From positions 7,252,722-7,316,721 of the forward strand of contig JARFJB010000821.1 in the NCBI GenBank assembly GCA_036346205.1: a stretch of 64,000 nucleotides of DNA, in the 5' to 3' direction. The position numbers and the translations under genes are program-made. Source of the stretch: Vesta saturnalis. Lineage: Eukaryota > Arthropoda > Insecta > Coleoptera > Lampyridae. The notes under the pieces are model-generated. The model was not told the origin of the DNA. It searched no databases and saw nothing but the letters and a program-made list of their open reading frames with translations. This document shows positions 11,796 to 22,059 of this stretch, in pieces; the first letter of the stretch is position 1, and each line of letters begins with the position of its first letter.

Positions 11796-14000
11796 TGAAA
11801 TCTTCTTTATTAGTAATCTGGTGGCTTTGTTGTTTGAAAATAAAAAAACATAAGTATAATAAACACTAATATTTGAGCAGTTTAGTTGTAATCACTGAAT
11901 TATACCCCCATAATGCTCATTGATATACGGGGTAGTCCGTAAGTAATGGTCGAAAGTGAAATGTAAGATTCTTAACCTCACTATAATACGATCTGATGCA
12001 ACTTGCTTTAATAAAACATTGATAATAAAAGGACAGAGAGTATCAAAGTTCCAAAAAAAATGTAATTTTTGAAATATCTCAAAACGAAAAAAAATTTTCT
12101 CATTCTCGGTGTGATAAATAGAGATATAAAGTACATTGGTTTTAGCTTACTAATACGTTTTTACCATGCACAGCGGGGTAGAATGCATGGGGTAGAGCAA
12201 ACTTTTATTCCCTAATTTCTACACCAATGGAGTAAATTGGATTTTTTTGATTGAAATACGAAACCTTGAGGTTTTTCAGATAAAACAGGTATACTTTGCT
12301 TAAATTGATAACTTTAACAGTTTTAAGATATTTGCATTTTTGGTAATTTATTACCAACTGCTTGGGCATCTTATTGTATTTAATACAGTGTTTTTCATAA
12401 ATTGCTATAACAAAAACATTTTTTTTTTATATGGAAAACCCATTTTTTGTAATCAAAAATCTCTTTTCAAAAATGTATACACTATATCTAAATTGAGCAC
12501 TTTACGATATATTCGACTTTAAAATAAATGAACCAAAAAAATCAAGTAGTCATTTTGGAATAACGCCCCATATTCAGTTACAATAAATAATAATAATATT
12601 TATTGTGTCTATAATTGTAAAAATTAATATATGAAATGTATAAAACTAAAGCAAGAAAACAAAATTAAACTTTTAAAATTATTCAGTTATTTATGTTGAA
12701 GAAACATAGGGTTCCACAAATTAGAAAGATTGACAGAGATACTAATTATACACAACTATATTAACTAGCAGTGTTAACTAACAGTATACAACTATATTTA
12801 CTTGTTAGTGAATTAACTAATATATATTAACTAATAATATATTTCTAACATGTGTTTTAATTGAGGGCCGTTCTGATATATTAGCGGCAACGTTTTTGAC
12901 AGAACTTACAACCTTCCTTAATTCAATATTGATAATTGTTGCAAACACATTTTGTAACGCTTCCTCTAACAAGTCTCTTGATGTGATTGATTGTTTGTAT
13001 GTCAAATCTTAATTATTCTAAGATAAAAATGTAGAGATGTCAAATCTGTATACCTAGCTGGCCAAGCTATTGATCCTGAGTTCCTTATCCATTCCTTATG
13101 AAACAGCTCATTCAAGTACTTACCTATAACTATGGAATTATGCGGTAGCGCACCGTCTTACCTCAGTCGGACTAAGGGTAATTCATTCAAAAAGGGTTTA
13201 ACTTGTGTTTGAAAGATAAGTAAATATCGCACAGAATTTTATTTTCCGTAATATATAGGAACTAATAAATCTTCACACAAAATATTTGAAGGATTAGAAC
13301 AAGTTCGGGTATAACTATTATACCTATTGGATATTCCTGCGCTGTTTATAGATGCCATCTGTCCAAATACAGTCTAAGCAAAGGTTTCGTCTTAAGCAGA
13401 CTTTTGCAAATACCACATACAGAATTACGGCCCTCTTTCATAGTCCGTAGCACGAAGATGGGGAATTGTTTTCGTTCAATAAGCTCTAAACTGATTGTTT
13501 GTTAATCCTCCTGGCAAATATCCGTGCGACACCAATTTCGGATTGCAAATTTCGTGTGGACAAGTTAGGGATATTTGGAATTGAGCCCAAAACTGTAATA
13601 TCCACTAATTCTTATCAATCTTATTATTGTTTTTCTGTCACGGTTTAGAGAACGAACCCAAGTTTATAGGTTTCTTTTTGATTTTTAAAATATTGTACCA
13701 AATGGTTCGTTCTGGATATTGGTTTTCATAGAGTCACTGATAGCTTCAACATACTCATTACGCTCTATTTTAGGATGTCATATTTTTTATAGTTTTCATA
13801 CATTTTTAAGTCCACATGGAATAATAATTTAAATAAATTTAAATAAAACACAAATATAGAAACCGGTTCTTCCCAAATTCAAAATCACAACGCAATTTGA
13901 CAGTTGTCAACTTTGTTTTGTTAATTATCCGGAGCTATAACATAATGGCAACTTGATTTGTTTTTATTTATTTATTTTAAAGGTGGATATATGCGAATAG

Positions 14001-14003
<3 letters not shown>
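11796..14003. other. AT-rich stretch; weak transposase C-terminus-like frame at 12817-13005 (minus)
   Basis: The minus-strand frame contains an amphipathic segment (LLEEALQNVFATI) resembling the C-terminal region after the catalytic domain of mariner-type transposases. It is too short to be sure. Short TTAACTAA-like repeats occur at about 12770-12840. Nothing else recognised. Confidence 0.2.

Positions 14004-14039
<36 letters not shown>
14004..14039. repeat. (TA)n microsatellite
   Basis: Uninterrupted TA dinucleotides. Confidence 0.95.
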
Positions 14040-14044
<5 letters not shown>

Positions 14045-14573
14045 ATGAGAAAATAAGGTTAAATAAAACGCCTGACCTACGTATCTTTTATGACCGTATC
14101 TTTTATAGAATATCATTCCCACTTCTAGTGACAATGGACGTTAATCAATTAAAGCAGTATTATTTCTAGACATTACTATGCAATTTAATTACAATTAATT
14201 TTTTTTAGAGGAAAGTAGAAGACGAATATTATGAAAACTATGTATTTATGGATATCGTCCTTAATGATTAATGTTGGAAATGATATGATAGTGATTTCGG
14301 GTTCAGTATTTATTTTATGATTTGACTGTTTTTTTAATATTAAGTATTATTACAGCATAATATTATTGATAATATGCTCGCGCTTTTCTTATATTGCGTA
14401 CCTACTAACAGGTAAAGTAATAAATTATAAATTATCCTGCACCAACTTGTATTATTTGCTAGTAGTACCTACTACCTACTGCCCGGAGTGTACTATTGTC
14501 GGTACACGCATTGAAATTCAAATGAACTGCTACGTTTCAACTGCCCGAGATGTCCAAGTTTACGATAGATGGC

Positions 14574-14576
<3 letters not shown>

Positions 14577-14616
<40 letters not shown>
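14577..14616. repeat. (TA)n microsatellite abutting an element end
   Basis: The TA run ends directly in tacagggtcc, the left end of the palindromic element, as expected if the element inserted at a TA within the run. Confidence 0.95.
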
Positions 14617-14619
<3 letters not shown>

Positions 14620-15052
14620 GGTCCGTCAATAGTGCGTGGACGAAGCTTTATGGGTGTATACAATATCGTTTTCAAAATTATTTATTGCAGGATTGTGTGG
14701 GATCTTTCGGGTTACAATTAGAAAATATTTTCGCAAAAATTACTACTCGTATACAGGGTATTACAACATAAAGTTATATTTTTTAAATTGGAACATACCG
14801 TATATTATTATAAATTTGGATTCCCTGGTTAATTTTAAGGACACTTTATTCACTATATGAGGTATCTTAAACGCGCAATTTAGGCGCTGCATTCAATTTT
14901 TTGAAAATTTAGAGGTTGAAAAGAAAAATTGTAACAACCGTATTGAGAAAATTGTAACACTAAAATTTTAATGGTTGATTAGTCATAGACTGTGCTACAT
15001 AAAATCGTAAAAATAGTAGTATTATCTTTTTTAATTTTCGAGATATCGTAAT

Positions 15053-15385
15053 GCAAAGTTTAAGATTTTCAATCATAGATAAATTGATTTTTTTAAATGG
15101 AAAGGTATACATTGTTTTATATTGTTAGATAGGAAATTTAATTCCATTTTTTTTGATATAAGATTGTTGGCATTTATGTTTTGCCGTTTTTTCATAATCC
15201 AGCTTTTTTACTGAATCTGCAAAGTTCAAGAGTTTTAATCATAGATAACTTGATTTATTTAAATGGAAAGGTATACATTGTGTTACATTGATAGATAGGA
15301 AATTTAATTACAATTTTTTTGATATAACATTGTTGGTATTTATTTTTGCCGTTTTTGATAATCAGCTTTTTACTGAATTTGTCGA
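15053..15385. repeat. Tandem duplication of a 166-bp unit
   Basis: The unit starting gcaaagtt at 15053 is repeated from 15219, with shared blocks such as aaatggaaaggtatacattg. The copies differ by roughly one base in ten. It lies in the 5' non-coding part of the inner element. Confidence 0.8.
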
Positions 15386-15599
15386 TTTTCGTAGGTTTAC
15401 ATATGTATGTATAATTGTTTAAATCACATCAAGCTATGAAAACAAAAGAATATTAGAAACAAAATTCAGCAATAGTATCTGTTTTGTCATTTCGCGTGTA
15501 TGTTCAAACGTAACTGAGTTAATTACTTTATTGCAGTGTGAATGTTTGACGCTTAACTTTACGAACATCATATACGTAATACGTTTATTTACGAATGTA

Positions 15600-16064
15600 A
15601 TGAGTAATTTTTTGCAAAATGAATTAGTTGACATGATATTTGTGCTTGGAGAATCAAACAAAAATTGTTTATTGGCCCGTCGAATCTACGGGCAGCGTTA
15701 TCCTGATCGAAGACAACCAAGAGAAGAATCGTTTCGCAATCTTTTAGAAAGATATCCTAAAAACGAAAGAGCTAAAGTTGTTACAAATGAAGAAAATGAA
15801 TTTCGTGTACTTGTAGTTACAGTTGAAAACCCCCACGTTAGTATTCCGAAATTAAGTGACAATTTAGAAATCAGTCAAACTTCCGTGAGACGAATGTTAA
15901 AGAAAAAGAAATTTCACCCCTATCATGTACAATTACATCAAGAGCTGAAAGAAAAAGATTTTCAAAGTCGAATTAATTTTTGCCAGTGGGTTCAGCAACA
16001 GTTAAATGCGAACGAAAATTTTATATCGGCGATATTATTTACCGACGAATGTACATTTCATTTG
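15600..16064 (+). pseudogene. Mariner-type transposase, N-terminal half only
   Basis: The ATG at 15600 gives MSNFLQNELVDMIFVLGE, then the RRIYGQRYPDRRQPR segment and a helix-turn-helix (PKLSDNLEISQTSVRRML). It is open for about 155 residues up to the first catalytic motif FTDECTFHL. Immediately after that the frame runs into the element's terminal repeat. The second and third catalytic Asp are gone, so no catalysis is possible. The DNA-binding half has no internal stop and could in principle still make a binding-only protein. Confidence 0.85.
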
Positions 16065-16204
16065 TGTTGTAATACCCTGTATACGAGTAGTAATTTTTGC
16101 GAAAATATTTTCTAATTGTAACCCGAAAGATCCCACACCATCCTGCAATAAATAATTTTGAAAATGATAAACTCATAAAGCTTCGTCCACGTACTATTGG
16201 GACC

Positions 16205-16208
<4 letters not shown>

Positions 16209-16266
<58 letters not shown>
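16209..16266. repeat. (TA)n microsatellite between two elements
   Basis: A pure TA run whose left side abuts the end of the palindromic MITE and whose right side abuts the start (tacagggttttcat) of the next element. Confidence 0.95.
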
Positions 16267-16269
<3 letters not shown>

Positions 16270-17759
16270 GGTTTTCATAGTCAAGTCTGCACTATTGCTT
16301 ACTTTCTTATTAATGGAGCTACGAAGTCCGTTAAATTAGCAAAGTAGTGTGTTTTTACGCTGACTACGATGCTGGAAAAAGAAAAACAATTGAAAGTCGC
16401 ATTCTCGAAAACCGACCAAGAACATACTTTTTCCTAATGGAACACCCTGTATACAATATTCTCAGTCGATAGAGAATTAAATTCCAAGCAAAAGTTGTCA
16501 TATGCATTTCCATCCTACAGTAAAAAATAAGAGAGATTTTGCCGGTTTTTTAATTTCATCAAGTAAGCTTGATTCAAAAGTGATCGTTTATTTTTCATTC
16601 AGGAGGCCATGTTTTAAAAACAATGGTTTGTTTTGCCATAAATAAATTTGTGACAGTAATTGCATCGTTTTGAAAGCCGTTTTGTTTGTGATACCGATTT
16701 TTTCTGGAATTAAAAATGCCTTTTACACATTTAGAGAAATGTGATATGCTGGAGAATTATATCGTTTGTCAAATAAATAGTAAACGAGCTCCTGAACGGT
16801 ATAATGCATTGTTTCCTACGCGTAACCAGCCAGATCAAAGGTACTTTTTGATTTTATACCGTAAATTTAGGTTGAATGAAAACACTTTTGCTAAAAGTAG
16901 AAGGAAAAAAGAATTTATTAAAAGTGAAGCAACAGAAATTAATGTATTGGGATGTTGTGAAGCACATCCAAATAACTCAACAAATGACTTAAAGCGTGAT
17001 AGTGGGCTATGTTTGGGGACTATTCGTAGAATTTTGAAAAAGCATAAATTTGTGCCGTACAAGTACCATCCTACACATATCCTGCTACCAAGAGACCAGG
17101 AAAGACGCTTGGAGTTCTGTCAATGTTTCATTAATCAAGTTAGAAATGGTGGAAACTTTTTGCAGCGGATTTTATGGACCGGTGAGGCCAGCTTCTCCAA
17201 TAGTGGGATGTTAATAGCAAAAATTATTACTACTGGAGCCGAGAAAATCCATTGCTTACCCAGCCTTGTAACCCTCAAAGATGGTTCAGCGTGAATGCAT
17301 GGTGTGGCTTGATAGGATCAAGAATAGTGGGTCCTATTTTTTACGAAGGAACAAAATGGGTGCTCGGTATACCGAAATGTTGATAAGACCTGTTAATTAT
17401 TTATTAATTAGAGCGTGTTCAGATTAATAAAATAAAGGATTACTTTTAAACCATAGCCTACTTGATGAAATTAAAAAATCAGTAAAATCTCCCTTATTTT
17501 TTACTGTAGGATAGAAATGCACATGACAACTTTTGCTCAGAATTTAATTCTCTGTCGACTGAGAATATTGTATACAGGGTGTTCCATTAGAAAAAAGTAT
17601 GTTTTCGTCGATTTTTTGAGAATGCGACTTTCAATTGGTTTTCTTTTTCCACCATCGTAATCAGCGTAAAAACCAACTACTTTGCTAATTTAACCTACTT
17701 CGTAGCTCCATTAACAAGAAAGTTAGCAATAGTGCAGACTTAACTTTGAAAACCCTGTA
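16265..17759 (+). mobile_element. Mariner-type element with about 300 bp terminal inverted repeats and internal TIR-like motif
   Basis: Arms 16265 to about 16565 and about 17455-17759 are inverted copies. About 189 bases in from each outer end there is a second boundary (aacaccctgta on the left, tacagggtgtt on the right), beyond which the arms continue with tacaatattctc. The structure is either one element with long TIRs or a transposase element flanked by two inverted copies of a 187-189 bp MITE. The gene inside is internally deleted. Confidence 0.8.
16716..17294 (+). pseudogene. Mariner-type transposase, C-terminal half deleted
   Basis: The ATG at 16716 starts MPFTHLEKCDMLENYIV, followed by the arginine-rich linker and a helix-turn-helix (DLKRDSGLCLGTIRRILKK). 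The first catalytic Asp is replaced: the motif reads WTGEASFSNSG where relatives have W-[ST]-D-E. The frame is broken soon after. The downstream frame still shows the FSVNAWCGLIGSRIVGPIFY segment up to about 17350. The second and third Asp are absent because about 500 bases are deleted before the right TIR. Confidence 0.85.
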
Positions 17760-17767
17760 TATAATAA

Positions 17768-18341
17768 CGGTATTATATAGACGATTGTCTATTTTTTAAG
17801 TTAAAAATGACAACTTCATTTCTCAAAATGACAGCGTGACATAGTTTCGATTTTTAAATAGAATAGTAGATCATGTGATACCTCATTTGAAAGGTCTTTT
17901 TTTGCTTAATTAAAACTTCGAGTTTGAAAACATTTGATTCATTCAGTTTTCCAATGGCGACCAATAACAGTTTAGTGCCATTAAAATTAAATGATATTTT
18001 CCTGAGTTTCTAAACCACTTAACAGGCACGTTTCAAAATGACAAATATTAGGAAACCATAGTAACAAAACATAATTGTTGCATAATTAAGGTAGAAAATA
18101 CTTCCCGCCAGAAACTACTTAAATGATATTAAATTTAAAATTGGCCGCCATTTGAAAATGAATGAATCAAATGCTTTGAAGTTTGAATTAAGCAAAAAAA
18201 ATAACCTTCAAAATGAAGTATCACATGACCCACTATTCTATTAAAAAAAATCGAAACTATGCCAACCTGTCATTTTGACAAATAAAGTTGTCATTTTCAA
18301 CTTAAATTGCCTTTAATTGTCTCATATAATACCGTTCCAAA
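17768..18341. mobile_element. Foldback (palindromic) MITE
   Basis: The left arm from 17768 (cggtattatatagacgattg) and the right arm ending at 18341 (its complement, catataataccg) pair over about 200 bases each, with blocks such as aatgacaactt and gaatgaatcaaatg. The central part is 18000-18140. No coding capacity. It is adjacent to a (TA)n tract. Confidence 0.8.
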
Positions 18342-18385
18342 TTTCATCGCAATATACTGAACGGTTCAAAAGTTAGGGGACAACG

Positions 18386-18488
<103 letters not shown>

Positions 18489-18574
18489 TATCACATTTTG
18501 GCTTTTTACCTGTATGCCTACTGAACTAAAATCAGCATTATCCTTTTAAAAATATAACTATACCTAGTTATTAA

Positions 18575-18578
<4 letters not shown>

Positions 18579-18612
<34 letters not shown>
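18579..18612. repeat. (TA)n microsatellite
   Basis: A short TA run ending in tacatatatta. Confidence 0.9.
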
Positions 18613-18617
<5 letters not shown>

Positions 18618-20284
18618 TTATAAATTTTGGAAAAAATTGTAAGGGCACCAAGAAAATTTAAAAAATAATCGGTGTTCCCTATTAAAAAAAATTCTTGTTA
18701 CAGGAAATTTATAAAACAGTTTATTAAAACAAATTACACAAGCCATTTATAAATCAAAAACTACTTTAAGAAAGCTTTTTTCAGAAATCTGTTTCTATCA
18801 TTTTCTTATTTTCGTTGTCTTAAATATACAATTTTCCTAAATTAAATAAATTATTTGTATGGTTGATGGTCACTCATACTTAAGATGCAGTTTCACGATT
18901 ACGGTTGATAATAATGACAAAGTTACTAAGTCTATAAAAGAACGCTTTCTTCTTTTGCTTCCTCAAGTGTGTGCAGACCACGTTTTAATGCCTAGAGCAA
19001 TCAATTATTTCCTGGATGCAATTAACCCATCGACTAGGATCGGACATACATTTATTCATCATAATTTGAAAGATTAAGTAGTGTTAATTATTTCCTACGC
19101 ACCATGCGGATTTAAAGGTTAAAAGCGTCAGCCATCAACACCACAGTTTTCTCTTTATAATTACTAACATTAAGGAAAATACATACATATTCTGACTGGA
19201 AATCCTCATAGGTCTGGGTTACGAACAACCGTTTCTTTCGAAATTCTGCTTTGTTTGAATTGGCGTTATTGTACACCTCGTTAAGAGGTCCTACTCTACT
19301 CTGGGAATAAGTCAGATAATCATAAACATATTCCACTCTGGGGTTTCCGGTATCTATAAATATAATGCTATAAACTTCCGAACCACGTCTTACTTTTGGT
19401 AACCTGCTACATTAATTGGAAATTGTATTACGTTGATACCTACTAATATCACGCTGGATAACACGAAGAGCTATAATTAAGTCAGGACGATTCAAAGCTA
19501 AGTGGAACACTATCTTTACACTTTTGTGAATGCAAACACACCTAAAATTTTGGGATTTAAATGCTCCATGTTAAAAGAAATCTGTTTATTTGTGATTTTT
19601 GAACCAAAGTCGATTTTACAGTACTTCATTTAATTTATTCTTAACTATTTTTATAAACATAGAACAACCTGTACAGGTGAATGCATTCATCCTTGCGGAT
19701 TCTTATGTATATTGCTACATTATTATTGACTCGATAGTTTGATGATTGATTAATTTTATTATTAGGTTTTATTATTGCTATATATGTATAGAAGTTTTGT
19801 GGGTGGTCTATACAGTAACATAATATTTAATTTTAATTCATACTTATGCTTTAAGCCAATTCTACTAAACTAAGATTAAAAATTATTTAGCTTTGGGTTT
19901 ATTCGAGAGGAAAATTTGACAATTGATTTTCTCCATTTTGTCCTATTCGATAATCTAAAGTTTCATTTAATATAAATATATATTATAAATTAGACATTAA
20001 CCTGATTCATTGAGTTTTCTTCTGTTTGATTTGATGCAATAGTTCTTAAGTTTCAATAGTTAATTTAATAATATGGTATCAAAGTAGGTCGATAATACCC
20101 CGACTTTTTCTTTAATTTTTTTGTGCTGCGCTTTCATACTTAACTGAATAATAATTCAGATATTTAGTTTAGTTTGACTTATTTAAATTAGGCATTCATT
20201 TTTAATTCTTGCTATCCGGTTACATTACAGTGAATACATTGAACTATTAATTTTCTCTGTACTACGTTATACTTTAAATAAATA
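18613..20284. other. AT-rich stretch, nothing recognised
   Basis: Frames at 18859-19077 (plus) and 19112-19336 (minus) have no recognisable motif. No repeat partner seen elsewhere in the window. Confidence 0.3.
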
Positions 20285-20341
20285 TTCTTCTTCTTCTTCT
20301 TATATTTTTATGTAGGCATTTGCCTGTTTTTCTTCACATCT

Positions 20342-20773
20342 CTACCGATGACGATTGCCAACTCGCTGCCCATCTTTTGAAGGACGTCCTTGTGGTCGTT
20401 TTGTGGTTGGTCGTAGATCACGTGGTATTTTGATCAGATGGTTTTGTTCTGCTCTCTCTACGTGATTGTTCCATTCCTTTCGTCTCTTTTTTACAAATTT
20501 TGTGGTGTCATTTACTCTGCACATTTCTCTTATTTCACGATTTGGTATCCTGTCTAAACGGGTTTTACCAGCGATCGCTCTTATTGTATTCATTTCTGAT
20601 GTTCCGAGCAACTGTTTGGTTTCGCTACTTTCGGCACGGCATGGGTTAATAGTGGTCTGGCTGGTTTTATAAAGTAGCCAGATACGCTTGCTCCGTTTTG
20701 TGTTTGAGATTTTACTTCTTTGTATAGGTTTTCTTCCCTTGAAATATTTACCTAAATATTTCAAACACATCAC
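20342..20773 (-). pseudogene. C-terminal part of an RTE-like polymerase protein
   Basis: About 144 codons with the late region of RTE-type proteins: IRAIAGKTRLDRIPNREIRE followed by the KKRRKEWNNHVERA helix and an RP-rich tail (TTKRPQGRPSKDG). This region lies after the reverse transcriptase thumb and may contact RNA or DNA. No start codon of its own is expected; the Met at the upstream end is incidental. The junction with the endonuclease 100 bases upstream marks an internal deletion of well over 1 kb. Confidence 0.8.
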
Positions 20774-20881
20774 TTGTTCTTAATTCTAAAAGTATTTTGT
20801 GTGCAAAAATCTGTTAAAAGATCACCGTTATCGTTGCTTACGTCTTTGTTAAAGCGTTCTTTGATTCCTTGTATCGGTTCT

Positions 20882-21330
20882 TTATCTATTCGGGTCCAGA
20901 TCACCCATAATTATGGCTTGATTTGGATGTTGCGGTATTTGGTCAATTTGATCTTGCAAGTCTTTATGAAAGTTTTCTCTTTCTTCTCTACTCTTGCTGA
21001 TATCTGGAGAGTCTACACTGAGAATATGGATATATTTGTTTTGTAAGTTTAATGCTATTCGCAGTATTCTGTCATTTACATAATAGATATCATCGATATG
21101 TGGACTAAACCGTTTATGGAGAAGTATACCTACACCTAATATTGCTCTGTCGTTTTTCGGTTTCCCACTGCATACCAGTACATAGACCTCTGCTATTTGG
21201 GTTCCTTTGTCTTTCTTCTTGGTCTCAGAGGTACAGCATAAGTCAATTTTCTTTTCGTTTAATTCCATTAATAGCTCTTGATTTCGTTGGTACCATGACA
21301 TTACGTTCCACGTGCCAAGTCTAATTGTGT
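20882..21330 (-). pseudogene. AP-type endonuclease of the RTE-like element
   Basis: The domain opens just before 21301 with the LGTWNV motif and then LCCTSETKKK (the catalytic Glu). It continues through LGVGILLHKRFSPHI and IHILSVDSPD to IIMGDLDPNR at 20882. The last motif is normally GDFN or GDLN, so Asn to Asp is a change at a catalytic position. The SDH motif is lost in the internal deletion. The enzyme nicks target DNA to prime reverse transcription. Confidence 0.8.
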
Positions 21331-21505
21331 TCTGTTTTTTAAATATCTTTTCCTATTTCTTTGCTGTGTCGTCATCAAGTTATCGATCCTACTTCCGAGG
21401 CTTGGTTTTATGCTACCAGGAGCAAATTCTAGTTTCAACAGAGGGGGTTGCTAGTCCGTTCTAGAGATGCCCCTCCTTCTTTCTCAACCGGGCTTGCGAC
21501 CGGCT

Positions 21506-21982
21506 ATGGCGGAGAACAAATGTTAATTTAAAGATTTGATGGTCTCTGGGGGATTACATCAGTATTTCGGTTTAATACATGTTTTTTTTTTGGTACCATT
21601 TTGTTGTCGATTGTTTCCATATATGTATATTTGTGTACGTACAACCTTCTTTCGGAAAACTTAGTTAATTACCCATCTTGTCGTGTTATAAGAGTCATCT
21701 TTCGTCTTTCGAGTTTTGAGGAAAGGGTTCCTTTTTTGTGTACATACTTAAAAACTCGTGGCGTCTCAATTGGTTTCTTCCGTTCTACCTATATACAATT
21801 CTTTCATTTCTCTCTCTGACGTCGATGTTCCCCAAGAATTCAAATGTTTTAGATGATAGTCGCGTTGCCCTTCTCTCTTCTCTTTATCTCTCTCCCTTTC
21901 CCATTTCTTTTGTATGCGTGCTCTAGTAATACAAGTGCTCGAGCAAAAATTGTCACCTCAGCATATGAGCAGGTTACACACC

Positions 21983-21984
<2 letters not shown>
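21506..21984. other. Pyrimidine-rich stretch, nothing recognised
   Basis: The segment 21780-21910 is strongly CT-rich on the plus strand. No coding similarity. Confidence 0.3.

Positions 21985-22053
<69 letters not shown>
21985..22053. repeat. (TA)n microsatellite
   Basis: About 69 bases of pure TA. Confidence 0.95.

Positions 22054-22059
<6 letters not shown>

Larger units (their letters stand above)
14752..16081 (+). mobile_element. Inner mariner-type element, 3' deleted
   Basis: It begins tacagggtattacaaca at 14752 and ends with the complement of the same 17 bases at 16081, flanked by TA on both sides. The right end passes straight from transposase codons into this 17-base terminus, so about half of the gene and the right subterminal region are deleted. 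A 166-bp direct duplication lies at 15053-15385. The alternative reading, one element with compound TIRs, is discussed in the findings. Confidence 0.7.
14615..16210. mobile_element. Palindromic MITE split at its centre by a mariner-type element
   Basis: The left arm 14615-14751 and right arm 16082-16210 are inverted copies of about 130-137 bp, ending in tacagggtcc and its complement. If the inner element and one TA are removed, the arms meet as a palindrome with no loop (actcgTAcgagt at the centre). Both outer ends sit in (TA)n. It has no coding capacity of its own. Confidence 0.75.
20285..21505 (-). mobile_element. RTE-like non-LTR retrotransposon, internally deleted
   Basis: On the minus strand it runs from a GC-rich leader (21505-21405) through an endonuclease (21330-20882) directly into the C-terminal tail of the reverse transcriptase protein (20773-20342), and ends in a short (GAA)n tail at 20302-20288. 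Short-repeat 3' tails are typical of RTE elements. The whole catalytic reverse transcriptase core is missing. Confidence 0.8.

Noticed and set aside
12817..13005. Transposase C-terminal fragment
   Set aside because: Only one amphipathic segment resembles the family; no catalytic motif nearby. Kept only as a remark in the gap entry.
18859..19077. 72-codon frame as a small host gene
   Set aside because: No motif, no splice or promoter signals, and stop-free length is unremarkable for this composition.
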